Shown here: piece by piece, positions 33,262 to 42,115 of the stretch
How positions within the stretch are numbered: position 1 is the stretch's first letter
How the letters are laid out: each line of letters begins with the position of its first letter
Assembly (NCBI RefSeq): GCF_003008615.1
Contig: NZ_CP027657.1
Coordinates: forward strand, 4,030,001-4,094,000
Direction of reading: 5' to 3'
Origin: Pseudomonas mendocina
Lineage (GTDB): Bacteria; Pseudomonadota; Gammaproteobacteria; Pseudomonadales; Pseudomonadaceae
Length of the DNA: 64,000 bases
The notes under the pieces: model-generated
What the model was told of the DNA's origin: nothing
Databases searched by the model: none
What the model saw: only the letters and a program-made list of their open reading frames with translations
Program-made: the position numbers and the translations under genes

Positions 33262-34584
33262 CACCAGCATCTGCAACTCACGGCTGACGTTGACATTGAT
33301 ACCGCCGCCACTGGAGTTGACGTTCTGACTGGTGCCGCGCAGTGGGTTGTACAGCGTGCCGCTGCCGTTGCGTGGCAGCCGTACCGTGCCTGTTTCCTGC
33401 GCCCAGAACAGCCACAGCCAGCGACCATCGGCGCGCTGCCAGGCGATGCTGATCATCCCTGCCGGCGCGTTGGCGAAGGCAGGCGGATTCTGCGGAGTCA
33501 GGCGCGGACCGGTGATCTGCAGAAAGCGCTTGAGCGCCTGATAGGCTGGCTTCTCGCTGCCGTCCAGGCGCAGCAGGCCGTAAAACTGATCCCGTGGCGT
33601 AGCGCGGGCATCCAGATCGCTCAGGGCGAAGAGGAAGATACGGTCGAAATCCATCGAACTCATCAGTGCCAGGCGTCGTAGCAGATGGTCGGCCTGGCCC
33701 TGTTCACCAATGATCGGCTGCAGCTCCACCGGCCCGGCGTAGCTCGACCAGCCGAACTCGGTCGCCCAGATCGGGCCACTGCCCAGCAGGCGTAGATACT
33801 GGTTGAGCGTGTTGGCATTGGCGATGAAATCACCGGCACCCGGTATGTCGCCTTCCGCCTCCTGAGAGTAGGGGTGATAGGCGCTGACACGGCCAGGTTT
33901 GATGCTGCCCAGGTGGTACATCGATTCGAGCATGTAGCCCCCCTGTACAGGCATCTGGCTGTAGTAGGCGTGTCCGCCGATCACCTGCGTGGCGTCCGGG
34001 CGAGCCAGGCTCAGAGCATTCAGGGTGCTTTCCAGCAGTTGCTGATACTGCAGCGGGTTCTCCGCGGGGCGCCAGAAGGGTGCGATGTTCTGTTCGTTCC
34101 ACACCTGCCATGCGCTGACGTAGGGATAACGACTGGCCAGGGTCGCGAAGCTGTTGGCGAACAGTTGCGGATTGGTCGGTGGGTATTGGTCTGGGTTGCT
34201 GACTCCCGTAGGCGCCGAGGTGGCGAATGGCGCTGACCCTACCATGTAGACCAACGGCTTCAGCTGTTCCTGCTCGATCACCTGCATCAGTCTGTCGAGC
34301 TCTGCCCACTGCCATTGCCCTGGCCTTGGTTCCATGCGTTCCCAATGTAAGCCGATACGGATCCATTGCAGCTCCAGCTCCTTGAGCTTGGCGATCTGCT
34401 GGCGGTAGGACTGCTCCGGGAACCACTGCAACTGGACGTTGAGGCCGAGAAAGTCGGCCCAGGTCACGCTGCGAGGCGCTTTCATCGATTGGGACGGTGC
34501 GCCGTAGGCGATCTGGCACGCCATCACTGCGCTGGCCAGCAGGCCAAGGCAGGCTGTTTTTTCAATCACGCGATAGTTGAACAT
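33256..34584 (-). CDS. PslG-like glycoside hydrolase (GH39/clan A type), orphan
   Basis: 442 residues, the same length as P. aeruginosa PslG. Acid/base Glu164 (WQVWNEQNIAPF) and nucleophile Glu276 (PIWATEFGWSS) sit where PslG has Glu165 and Glu276. The hydrophobic N-terminus (about residues 8-30) should anchor or export it; a Cys at 23 (VMACQ) could be lipidated but the box is poor. Start at 34584 was taken because GGGAGAG precedes it; the frame extends 8 codons further. PslG cuts the Psl polysaccharide and is normally encoded inside the psl operon. No exopolysaccharide genes surround this copy. Confidence 0.85.
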   Translation of the reverse strand: MFNYRVIEKTACLGLLASAVMACQIAYGAPSQSMKAPRSVTWADFLGLNVQLQWFPEQSYRQQIAKLKELELQWIRIGLHWERMEPRPGQWQWAELDRLMQVIEQEQLKPLVYMVGSAPFATSAPTGVSNPDQYPPTNPQLFANSFATLASRYPYVSAWQVWNEQNIAPFWRPAENPLQYQQLLESTLNALSLARPDATQVIGGHAYYSQMPVQGGYMLESMYHLGSIKPGRVSAYHPYSQEAEGDIPGAGDFIANANTLNQYLRLLGSGPIWATEFGWSSYAGPVELQPIIGEQGQADHLLRRLALMSSMDFDRIFLFALSDLDARATPRDQFYGLLRLDGSEKPAYQALKRFLQITGPRLTPQNPPAFANAPAGMISIAWQRADGRWLWLFWAQETGTVRLPRNGSGTLYNPLRGTSQNVNSSGGGINVNVSRELQMLVL

Positions 34585-34762
34585 GACGGCTCTCCCTGTC
34601 TGTTGCATGACCTTCTGAGCTTAGGGTAGGGGAGCTGGAGAAGCGCTTTCCAGAGCGGCTGGAGGATGAGCGGCGAGGTCATGCGACCGACGGTTGGGGC
34701 GGCGCTACTATTCGTCAAATACCCGCCATTGGAACGTTAATTTAGCGTGCATGAAGATCGAA

Positions 34763-34794
34763 GTGACAAATCCAGAGCGGGTTGAATTTGTCAC
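34763..34794. other. Inverted repeat downstream of the isochorismatase gene
   Basis: GTGACAAAT (34763-34771) and ATTTGTCAC (34786-34794) form a perfect 9-base stem with a 14-base loop, 18 bases beyond the minus-strand stop. It may be a terminator (no clear T-run) or an operator for the pslG-like gene, which starts 179 bases away. The surrounding gap of 227 bases shows nothing else. Confidence 0.4.
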
Positions 34795-34811
34795 GTTCGT
34801 TGTCGAGTCCG

Positions 34812-35366
34812 TCAGCGCGCAGTGTTCAGGTACTGCTCGGTAGAAACCACGCTCGCATAGGCAAAGGCCAGCGATGCCATGTAGGCCGCATGTACTTGAG
34901 TGGCCGGAACCGACAGGCCTTCGAAGTCCTGGTCGCGCGTTGCGCAGGCGTCATGTACCACGGTGGTGGTGTAACCGAAGTCGCTGCTGGCACGCGCTGC
35001 GGCGTCGATGCACATGTGGCTCATGGCGCCGATCAGGGTAACCTGTTCAATACCGGATTCATCGAGCAGAGCCTTGAGCTCGGTATCGAGAAAGGCGTTC
35101 ACCTGGTGCTTGAGCACCACGGCTTCGTCTACCAGTGGCTGGACGCTGGTGTGAATGCAGGCTCCTTCGGAGGCTGGGGTAAAGAAGGGCGCGTCGTCGC
35201 TCTGGAACTCATGGCGTACGTGCACCACCTTGTCGCCAGCCTTGCGCGCAGCCGCCAGAATGCGGGCGGCATTGTCGGCAGCAGCCTCCATGCCGTGCAA
35301 CGGCCATTTGCCTTCTTCGAAGTAGTCGTTCTGGATGTCGATCAGTACCAAAGCACGCTTGCTCAT
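34812..35366 (-). CDS. Isochorismatase-family hydrolase
   Basis: 184 residues, single cysteine-hydrolase domain. The expected triad is Asp10 (LVLIDIQNDYF), Lys86 (AVVLKHQVNAF) and Cys119 (IGAMSHMCIDAAARA). The family includes nicotinamidases and other amidohydrolases; the missing zinc-site motif of nicotinamidase argues against that role. Start at 35366 follows GGAGAG. It is divergent from a GlxA-type AraC regulator 95 bases away, which probably controls it. Confidence 0.87.
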   Translation of the reverse strand: MSKRALVLIDIQNDYFEEGKWPLHGMEAAADNAARILAAARKAGDKVVHVRHEFQSDDAPFFTPASEGACIHTSVQPLVDEAVVLKHQVNAFLDTELKALLDESGIEQVTLIGAMSHMCIDAAARASSDFGYTTTVVHDACATRDQDFEGLSVPATQVHAAYMASLAFAYASVVSTEQYLNTAR

Positions 35367-35461
35367 GTTGCTCTCCGTGGGATGATGTGGGGCAAACCTT
35401 ATCGCTCCGGCTCCATGTTCGAGGATGGGCGTGGCCGACAATTTGTGGGGAAAAACTGACA

Positions 35462-36436
35462 ATGAGCGGGCGGTGCCTGGAAATCGGGCTGTTGCTGTAT
35501 CCCGGTGTGCAACTGGCGGCGGTGTATGGCCTGGGCGATCTGTTCATGGTGGCCAACAACATGGCTGCCAGCCAGGAACGTGAGGGCTTGGATCGGCTGC
35601 GTGTCAGTCACTGGCAGGTCGATGACGCAGGCCAGGTTCGGCGTGTATTCGACAGCCACCCGCAGATCGAGGGTACGCCGCAGGTTGTGATCCTGCCGCC
35701 GTGCCTGGATGCTTCTGCCGGCTACGCGTTGGAGATGACTTACTGCCGTTGGCTGGAGCACCTGCATGCTGCGGGCGTGACGCTGGCGTCGGTCTGTGCT
35801 GGCGCTTTTCCATTGGCCGAGGCGGGCCTGCTCGAAGGGCGTGCGGTGACCACTCACTGGGCGTTGGCGGGTGAGCTGGCAGAGCGTTATCCCAATGTGC
35901 AGGTCTTGCCTGAACGGATGGTGGTCGATGACGGTGATCTGATCACCGCAGGTGGTCTGATGGCCTGGACTGACCTTGGTCTGGCGCTGGTGACGCGGCT
36001 GCTTGGGCCGACCATCGCCGCCGAGACTGCCCGGTTTCTGGTGGTGGATCTCAACCGTGAGTCACAGCGCCAGTTCAGCAGTTTCGTGCCCAGTTTCGAT
36101 CATGGCGATGCCGCAGTTCTAAATGTCCAGCAATGGCTGCAGGGGCCGGCGATGGTCGAGGCGAATCTGGCTGGCATGGCCGCTCGCGCGGGGTTGGGCG
36201 AGCGCACCTTTCTACGGCGCTTTCGCGCCGCCACCGGGTTGAAACCAACTGAATATTGCCAGCAACTACGGGTCAACAGAGCCCGCGACTTGTTGGAGCA
36301 CAGCCGGCAAAGCATCGAGCAGGTGGCGTGGCAGGTGGGCTATCAGGATAGCGGCGCCTTTCGCAAAGTCTTTGCCCGGCTAGTGGGTTTGTCGCCAGGC
36401 GATTACCGACGTCGCTTCGGCACTACGGCGCGTTAG
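35462..36436 (+). CDS. GlxA-type AraC-family regulator
   Basis: 324 residues. The N-terminal domain (about 1-190) is DJ-1/PfpI-like (EIGLLLYPGVQLAAVYGLGDLF, with VCAGAFPLAEAGLL at the elbow, where Cys is present but the His is not). The C-terminal AraC DNA-binding domain contains LGERTFLRRFRAATG and AWQVGYQDSGAFRKVFAR. Such regulators respond to small metabolites. Divergent to the isochorismatase gene, which is its likely target. ATG at 35462 follows GGGGAAAAACTGACA. It ends 4 bases from the convergent DUF1028 gene. Confidence 0.87.
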   Translation: MSGRCLEIGLLLYPGVQLAAVYGLGDLFMVANNMAASQEREGLDRLRVSHWQVDDAGQVRRVFDSHPQIEGTPQVVILPPCLDASAGYALEMTYCRWLEHLHAAGVTLASVCAGAFPLAEAGLLEGRAVTTHWALAGELAERYPNVQVLPERMVVDDGDLITAGGLMAWTDLGLALVTRLLGPTIAAETARFLVVDLNRESQRQFSSFVPSFDHGDAAVLNVQQWLQGPAMVEANLAGMAARAGLGERTFLRRFRAATGLKPTEYCQQLRVNRARDLLEHSRQSIEQVAWQVGYQDSGAFRKVFARLVGLSPGDYRRRFGTTAR

Positions 36437-36440
36437 CTTC

Positions 36441-37115
36441 TCAGACCGAGTCTTCCGCAGCCTTGCCCGCCGGGTTCGCACGGGTTGGCATGGCGAGAAT
36501 TTCCGGCAGCACGTCACGGGCGAATACCTCGTGCAGGCGCCGCAGCTCTGCCACCGGGTCGAGGTGATGATCGACGCGGATGTCCCACAGCGGGTACTGC
36601 TCATGATCGACCACATAGATCACCGCCGAGGATTCGCCGTGGCGATCGCCGCCGTGTTCATCGCCCGCGGCCAAGGCATCGATCAGGCGTTCGACCAATG
36701 GCCTGGCTTCACCGAGGCGGAAGGTATCGGCTACGGCATCCAGCACCTGCGGGCCGACCAGGCGATTGCCCTGTACAGAGAACTGCTCGCCGGCCAGTGA
36801 ACCTGCCCAGGGAATGCATTTGTCGCCAGTCCAGCAGACGCTGTCGCCGTGGCGATCGATCAACGCGCACTGGCGCAGCTCCATGCAGGGGTCGGTGGTC
36901 ATCAGCACGCTGAGTGCGGCAGGTGCCGAATAGCCTTGTCGCAGTAATTCCAGGCCGTCGAGGCCCAGGTAGGGATTGACCTGTGCCTGGGTGGCCACGG
37001 AACCGATGCCGGCGGCCGCATGACTGAGCAACTTACCCACGGCAGGCATGGCAGTGGCGGCGGCGACGCCGAATTGGCCGGTACGGGGGCAGCGAGCGAT
37101 GATGGAAAAGGTCAT
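36441..37115 (-). CDS. DUF1028 (Ntn-hydrolase-like) protein
   Basis: 224 residues covering the whole DUF1028 family. MTFSIIARCPRTGQFGVAAATAM at the start resembles Ntn-hydrolase-fold proteins; function is unknown. Related proteins sit beside amidohydrolases and ABC transporters in other genomes. Here it stands alone between the AraC gene and fumarase. Start ATG at 37115 follows GGAGACGTC. The fumarase terminator lies in the 122-base gap upstream. Confidence 0.8.
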   Translation of the reverse strand: MTFSIIARCPRTGQFGVAAATAMPAVGKLLSHAAAGIGSVATQAQVNPYLGLDGLELLRQGYSAPAALSVLMTTDPCMELRQCALIDRHGDSVCWTGDKCIPWAGSLAGEQFSVQGNRLVGPQVLDAVADTFRLGEARPLVERLIDALAAGDEHGGDRHGESSAVIYVVDHEQYPLWDIRVDHHLDPVAELRRLHEVFARDVLPEILAMPTRANPAGKAAEDSV

Positions 37116-37191
37116 GACGTCTCCTTTTTCGGCTTAGGCCACGTGTTTGCCGTCATCGTTCCGTTTTGCAGGGGCATTGAGGCCGAAAACG

Positions 37192-37220
37192 CAGAAGCCC
37201 GGCATTGGGCCGGGCTTCTG
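37192..37220 (-). terminator. Rho-independent terminator after fumarase
   Basis: CAGAAGCCCGGC (37192-37203) pairs perfectly with GCCGGGCTTCTG (37209-37220) around a 5-base loop. On the minus strand a short T-rich stretch (GCGTTTTC) follows. It sits 18 bases beyond the fumarase stop. Confidence 0.8.
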
Positions 37221-37237
37221 TTTGCAACTGGAGCGGG

Positions 37238-38761
37238 TTACTTCACTTCCACCGCCAGGCTTTCGGCGATCTTCTTGTTCCAGATCGCAGGTCCCGTGAT
37301 GTGAACCGACTCGCCGTTGCTGTCGACGGCGACGGTGACCGGCATGTCCTTGACCTCGAACTCGTAGATCGCTTCCATGCCCAGCTCGGCGAACGCCAGC
37401 ACCTTGGACTTCTTGATCGCCTGGGCCACCAGGTAGGCTGCGCCACCGACGGCCATCAGGTACACGGCCTTGTTGTCCTTGATCGCGTCGATGGCAGTCG
37501 GGCCGCGCTCGGATTTGCCGATCATGCCCAACAGGCCGGTCTGCTCGAGGATCTGCCGGGTGAATTTGTCCATCCGCGTGGCGGTGGTCGGGCCGGCTGG
37601 GCCTACCACTTCGTCGCCGATCGGGTCGACCGGGCCCACGTAGTAGATGAAGCGGCCTTTCAGGTCGACCGGCAGTTCTTCACCCTTGTTGAGCATCTCG
37701 ACCATGCGCTTGTGCGCAGCGTCGCGACCGGTGAGCATCTTGCCGTTGAGCAGGATGGTCTCGCCCGGCTTCCAGCTCTGCACGTCTTCCGGGGTCAGGG
37801 TGTCGAGGTCGACGCGGCGCGCCGACGGGCCGGCTTCCCAGACGATTTCCGGGTAGGCGTCCAGATCCGGGGCCTCCAGCTCGGCCGGGCCGCTGCCATC
37901 AAGCACGAAGTGGGCGTGACGGGTCGCGGCGCAGTTGGGGATCATGCACACCGGCAGCGAAGCCGCGTGGGTCGGGTAGTCCATGATCTTGACGTCGAGC
38001 ACGGTGGTCAGGCCGCCCAGGCCCTGGGCGCCGATGCCCAGCTGGTTGACCTTCTCGAACAGTTCCAGACGCAGCTCTTCGATCTTGTTCTGCGGGCCAC
38101 GGGCTTGCAGCTCGTGGATGTCGATGTGCTCCATGAGCACTTCCTTGGCCATCACCGCGGCTTTCTCGGCGGTACCGCCGATGCCGATACCGAGCATGCC
38201 CGGCGGGCACCAGCCAGCACCCATGGTCGGAACGGTTTTCAGCACCCAGTCGACGATCGAGTCGGACGGGTTGAGCATGGCCATCTTCGACTTGTTCTCG
38301 GAACCGCCGCCTTTGGCTGCCACGTCCACTTCCACCTTGTCGCCAGGGACGATGGAGTAGTGGATCACCGCCGGGGTGTTGTCCTTGGTGTTTTTGCGGG
38401 CGCCTGCCGGGTCGGCGAGGATCGAGGCACGCAGGACGTTTTCCGGCAGATTGTAGGCGCGGCGTACGCCTTCGTTGATCATGTCGTCGACGCCCATGGT
38501 GGCGCCGTCCCAGCGCACGTCCATGCCCACCTTGATGAAGACGGTGACGATGCCGGTGTCCTGGCAGATCGGGCGGTGGCCGGTGGCGCACATGCGAGAG
38601 TTGATCAGAATCTGCGCCATGGAATCGCGGGCGGCAGGCGACTCTTCCTTCAGGTAGGCCTCGTGCATGGCCTGAATGAAGTCGACGGGATGGTAATAGG
38701 AGATGAACTGCAGGGCGTCGGCGACGCTCTGAATCAGGTCGTCCTGCTTGATCACGGTCAT
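37238..38761 (-). CDS. Fumarate hydratase, class I (Fe-S)
   Basis: 507 residues, the length of the single-chain class I fumarases. Interconverts fumarate and malate in the TCA cycle using an oxygen-sensitive [4Fe-4S] cluster. The first cluster Cys lies in SRMCATGHRPICQDTG; others are in MGAGWCPPGMLG and LPVCMIPNCAATRHAHF. The signature GSENKSKMAML is present, and the C-terminal beta domain (about 350-507) is complete. Start is ATG at 38761 with GAGGAGC upstream. It is divergent from the sadC-like gene, an order I recall also for P. aeruginosa PA4333-PA4332. Confidence 0.95.
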   Translation of the reverse strand: MTVIKQDDLIQSVADALQFISYYHPVDFIQAMHEAYLKEESPAARDSMAQILINSRMCATGHRPICQDTGIVTVFIKVGMDVRWDGATMGVDDMINEGVRRAYNLPENVLRASILADPAGARKNTKDNTPAVIHYSIVPGDKVEVDVAAKGGGSENKSKMAMLNPSDSIVDWVLKTVPTMGAGWCPPGMLGIGIGGTAEKAAVMAKEVLMEHIDIHELQARGPQNKIEELRLELFEKVNQLGIGAQGLGGLTTVLDVKIMDYPTHAASLPVCMIPNCAATRHAHFVLDGSGPAELEAPDLDAYPEIVWEAGPSARRVDLDTLTPEDVQSWKPGETILLNGKMLTGRDAAHKRMVEMLNKGEELPVDLKGRFIYYVGPVDPIGDEVVGPAGPTTATRMDKFTRQILEQTGLLGMIGKSERGPTAIDAIKDNKAVYLMAVGGAAYLVAQAIKKSKVLAFAELGMEAIYEFEVKDMPVTVAVDSNGESVHITGPAIWNKKIAESLAVEVK

Positions 38762-39060
38762 TGGGGCGCTCCTCTATCAGGGAACATCTATAAGGAAGCG
38801 CCGAATCTTGACCCGGCGCAGCGGCAAAAGGACATCTCCAGAAAACTACCTCGGCTGCAGCGTACCGCTTGGCCGTAGCCATGCGCGGCATCGTTGTGCT
38901 TTCTAGAGCGACCAAAAAGGCGCGGCAGTATAACTCGCCAGCCGCGACGGGCACAGCCGCCGAAGGTCGATGGTAAGGGCTGTGGGCGGTTATCGGCGGC
39001 CTAGGCTTTTTGTGATCACGGGGGTAGAGTACGGCAAGATGCCAGTATGGGACGGAGCCC
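38762..39060. other. Divergent fumarase / sadC intergenic region
   Basis: 299 bases with no coding signal. It must hold both promoters. I see no strong palindrome or known operator in it. Confidence 0.6.
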
Positions 39061-40188
39061 ATGAGCTCAACGACTCGCCGGGGAACGCAACGCAGCCTGC
39101 AGAACCTTCTGCTCAAACGCTTCGCCATGGCCTTCGCTTCCTACGCGATGATGGCGCTCGTCTGCTGGTTCGCCGTGTTCAACGGTCTCTTTCTTGGTTC
39201 GGTCAGCACCGCCGCCTGGCTGACGCTCGGTGTGTTCGGCAGCCAGCTGGTGTTTCTCTGGCTGTTTCTCTCCGGGCGGAATCTGCGTTTCGATGACCCC
39301 AGCCTGACCGAAGCTCAGGTGTTGGTGGCGCTGGCCTGGCAACCGCCGGTGCTGGCGTTCTTCGACAGTGCCCGTGGCAGCATGCTGGTGTTCTACATAT
39401 TGATCCTGCTGTTCGGTGTATTCCAACTGCCGCCGCGGGTATTCGTGCGCTGCGCTGTTTTTGCGTTCTTCGGTTTCACCGCAATGGTGCTGATCGAAGC
39501 CTATCGCATGCAACTGGTCGACCCCAGCATGGCCTGGCTGCAGGTGTGGGTGGTGTTCATCATGCTGGTCTGGTTATGCCTGTTCTCCAGCTACGTGCAG
39601 GCGATGCGCAAGCGCATGCGTCAGCGTCGCTTCGCCCTGCAGGCGCACCAGGACACGCTGCGCGGGATGATGCGCCAGCTCGAGGATCTGGTCGCCACCG
39701 ACGAGTTGACCGGCCTGTTCAATCGCCGCCACTTCCTGCGCCTGGCCAGCCGTGAGTTGCAGCACATGGGCAATGGGCGGCAACATGGCCTGGCATTGAT
39801 CGACCTGGATCATTTCAAGCGGATCAACGATGCTCATGGCCATGCTGCGGGCGACCGCGTACTGCAGACCTTCGCCGCTGTAGCCCGCGCCTGTCTGCGT
39901 GATGGCGACATCATTGCCCGCTATGGCGGCGAGGAGTTCGTCCTGTTGTTGCCCAATACCGATGCTGACCAGTTCACCGCCTGTTGCGAGCGTCTGCGTG
40001 AAGCCTTCGCCACGGCCGAGCCAGTGGGGGTGAAAGTGGAGAATCTCAGCCTGTCCGCCGGTATGACCCTGTTGTGCGCTGACGATGATCTCGACGAGGC
40101 TCTGCAGCGTGCCGACCAGGCGCTTTACCAGGCCAAGCGCGGCGGCCGTAATCGTTGTGATGCCAGCTGGGAGGGGGCCGGTGCCTGA
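39061..40188 (+). CDS. sadC: SadC-like membrane diguanylate cyclase
   Basis: 375 residues. Five to six hydrophobic segments (about 20-45, 50-70, 85-105, 107-124, 130-147, 158-178) precede a GGDEF domain. The active-site GGEEF is at 289-293, and the inhibitory I-site RxxD (Arg280-Asp283) stands five residues before it, so feedback-inhibited c-di-GMP synthesis is expected. In P. aeruginosa SadC drives surface attachment; that protein is longer (about 490 residues as I recall), so this is a shorter orthologue judged by synteny with fumarase and the ferredoxin reductase. Product c-di-GMP would protect LapA from LapG. Overlaps the next gene by 8 bases. Confidence 0.8.
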   Translation: MSSTTRRGTQRSLQNLLLKRFAMAFASYAMMALVCWFAVFNGLFLGSVSTAAWLTLGVFGSQLVFLWLFLSGRNLRFDDPSLTEAQVLVALAWQPPVLAFFDSARGSMLVFYILILLFGVFQLPPRVFVRCAVFAFFGFTAMVLIEAYRMQLVDPSMAWLQVWVVFIMLVWLCLFSSYVQAMRKRMRQRRFALQAHQDTLRGMMRQLEDLVATDELTGLFNRRHFLRLASRELQHMGNGRQHGLALIDLDHFKRINDAHGHAAGDRVLQTFAAVARACLRDGDIIARYGGEEFVLLLPNTDADQFTACCERLREAFATAEPVGVKVENLSLSAGMTLLCADDDLDEALQRADQALYQAKRGGRNRCDASWEGAGA

Positions 40189-41119
40189 GTTGCGCGTGGG
40201 TACCCAGCAACTGCAGGTGGCCAGCCAGAGCAATCTGCTCGATGCTCTGCTGGCGGGCGGTGTTGCCGTGCCTTACAGCTGTCGCGCTGGCAGTTGTCAT
40301 GCCTGCCTGGTGCGTTGCGTGGCTGGTGAGCCGCTGGATCGTCAGCCCGATGCACTGGCGCTCGACAAACGAGCCGAGGGATGGCGCCTGGCTTGCCAGT
40401 GCCTGGTAGTGGATGACCTCGAAGTCGAGCCGTTCGATCCACTGCGCGATGGCATAGGGGCTCAGGTTGTCGCCCTGGACTGGCCCAGCTCGCATGTGCT
40501 GCGTCTGCACTTGAGGCCGGCCCGCGCGCTACGTTACCGCGCCGGGCAGCACGTGGTGCTGTGGAACGCTGACGGTGTAGCGCGGCCTTATTCGCTGGCC
40601 AGCTTGCCGGGCGAGGACGAATGGCTGGAGTTTCATATCGATTGCCGCCTGCCCGGCGCCTTCAGCGATGCTGCTCGTCATCTGCAGGTTGGCGACAGCC
40701 TGCGTCTGGGGGAGCTGCGGGGTGGTGCGCTGCATTACGACCCGGATTGGCAGGCGCGGCCGCTCTGGCTGTTGGCCGCGGGTACTGGTCTGGCGCCCCT
40801 GTATGGCGTGCTGCGCGAAGCGCTACGCCAGGAACATCGCGGCGCCATTCGCCTTCTGCATGTCGCACATGAGCCTGCCGAGCATTACCTGGCCCAGGAA
40901 CTTCAGGCATTGTGCGACGCACATCCGCTCCTGCAGGTCGAACAGGTGACGGCGGCGCAGTTGCCGGCTGCTTTGGCCGAACTGCGCCTTGTTTCCCGTC
41001 AGACCCTCGCCTTACTCTGCGGCCATCCTTCGACGGTCGACAGCTTCGCGCGGCGCCTCTACATGGCCGGTTTGCCGCGCAGCCAGATGCTCGCCGACGT
41101 CTTTCTGACCCGCGTATAG
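40181..41119 (+). CDS. Ferredoxin/ferredoxin-NAD(P)H reductase fusion
   Basis: 312 residues. An N-terminal plant-type [2Fe-2S] domain (Cys34, Cys39, Cys42 in CRAGSCHACLVRC, and Cys72 in LACQC) is fused to an FAD domain (RPYSLASLPGEDEW) and a NAD(P)-binding domain (LLAAGTGLAPLYGVL). It shuttles electrons between NAD(P)H and a partner oxygenase or reductase. GTG at 40181 was chosen: GGGAGGGGG lies just upstream and the ferredoxin domain begins there; ATG at 40160 is an alternative. Translationally coupled to the cyclase. Partner unknown. Confidence 0.85.
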   Translation: MPELRVGTQQLQVASQSNLLDALLAGGVAVPYSCRAGSCHACLVRCVAGEPLDRQPDALALDKRAEGWRLACQCLVVDDLEVEPFDPLRDGIGAQVVALDWPSSHVLRLHLRPARALRYRAGQHVVLWNADGVARPYSLASLPGEDEWLEFHIDCRLPGAFSDAARHLQVGDSLRLGELRGGALHYDPDWQARPLWLLAAGTGLAPLYGVLREALRQEHRGAIRLLHVAHEPAEHYLAQELQALCDAHPLLQVEQVTAAQLPAALAELRLVSRQTLALLCGHPSTVDSFARRLYMAGLPRSQMLADVFLTRV

Positions 41120-41169
41120 CGTGGCTGCGCCATACGCACCAATGCTGGTGCGCGTGGCGTACCCTACGG
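41120..41169. repeat. REP-like unit between the reductase and hydratase genes
   Basis: ATACGCACCAATGCTGGTGCG and GCGTACCCTACGG form a palindromic unit of the GTAGGGTGCGC family, filling most of the 59-base gap. Confidence 0.6.
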
Positions 41170-41178
41170 AGCTTTGGC

Positions 41179-41952
41179 ATGAGCGAACACCTGCATATCG
41201 AACGTGATCGCGGTCTACTGACCCTGCGCATGCAGCGGCCGGACAAGAAGAACGCGCTGACCCGTGCCATGTATGCCGGTATGGCCGACGTGCTGGACGA
41301 GGCCGATCAGGACAGTGCGGTGCGTGCGGTCTTGTTGACCGGCGGCGAGGATTGCTTCACCAGCGGCAATGACCTGGCTGACTTCCTCCAGGCGCCTCCC
41401 TCCGGTTTGAACAGTGAAGTGTTCCACTTCATGCGTGCGCTATTCGACTTTTCCAAACCGGTGGTCGCTGCCGTCGCCGGCCCGGCTGTCGGGATTGGAA
41501 CCACGCTGCTGCTGCACTGCGACCTGGTCTATGTCAGCCGCAGTGCGCAGTTGAGGATGCCCTTCGTCAATCTCGGCCTGTGCCCTGAATACGGTTCCAG
41601 CCTGATTCTGCCGCGCTTGCTCGGGCATGCACGGGCGGCTGAACTGTTGCTGCTTGGCGAGAGCTTCTCTGGAGCACAAGCCGCCGAGTGGGGCATCGCC
41701 AATCAGGTTCTGGATGATGGCGCCGCGACGCTGGCCATGGCCCGTGACATGGCTGAGCGCTTCCTCGAACTTCCCCCTTCGGCAGTGCTCGACAGCAAGC
41801 GCCTGATGCGCGCGCCGGGGCGTGAGGAGCTGCGCAAGGTGATCGAGGAGGAGGGCGCTCTGTTCGGCCAACGACTTCGTTCGCCGGAGGCCATCGAGGC
41901 GCTATCGGCCTTCATGCAGCGCAGAAAACCGGATTTTTCCAGGTTCGTCTGA
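41179..41952 (+). CDS. Enoyl-CoA hydratase/isomerase family protein
   Basis: 257 residues, single crotonase domain. GGEDCFTSGNDLADF and AGPAVGIGTTLLLHCD form the oxyanion hole. The first catalytic Glu of classical hydratases is absent from the latter segment (Thr-Thr-Leu-Leu-Leu instead of GGGCE-type), so an isomerase or another crotonase reaction is likely. Start ATG at 41179 follows GGAGCTTTGGC. It ends the sadC-reductase-hydratase set and is followed by a REP unit and a strong terminator. Confidence 0.85.
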   Translation: MSEHLHIERDRGLLTLRMQRPDKKNALTRAMYAGMADVLDEADQDSAVRAVLLTGGEDCFTSGNDLADFLQAPPSGLNSEVFHFMRALFDFSKPVVAAVAGPAVGIGTTLLLHCDLVYVSRSAQLRMPFVNLGLCPEYGSSLILPRLLGHARAAELLLLGESFSGAQAAEWGIANQVLDDGAATLAMARDMAERFLELPPSAVLDSKRLMRAPGREELRKVIEEEGALFGQRLRSPEAIEALSAFMQRRKPDFSRFV

Positions 41953-41960
41953 GCGCATCC

Positions 41961-41990
41961 ATGTAGGGCACGCTGTGCGCACCAGGCACT
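41961..41990. repeat. REP-like unit after the hydratase gene
   Basis: GTAGGGCACGCTGTGCGCACC is a further member of the GTAGGGTGCGC family, directly before the terminator. Confidence 0.55.
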
Positions 41991-42016
41991 TGGCGCAGTC
42001 TGCGCCGACCCCAAAT

Positions 42017-42055
42017 AAAAACGCCGCGACTGCTAGGCACGATCGCGGCGTTTTT
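42017..42055. terminator. Bidirectional Rho-independent terminator
   Basis: AAAAACGCCGCGA (42017-42029) pairs with TCGCGGCGTTTTT (42043-42055), loop 13. A-run and T-run on either side make it usable by both the hydratase transcript and the convergent PA3496-like gene. Confidence 0.9.
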
Positions 42056-42115
42056 CGGTGAAGGCAACCCTGACGCACTCGGACAGAAGTGCGCCAAAAC
42101 CGGTGGGCCCTGCCT

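Noticed and set aside
37205..38878. Plus-strand frame opposite fumarase
   Set aside because: Antisense to class I fumarase; no recognisable domain.
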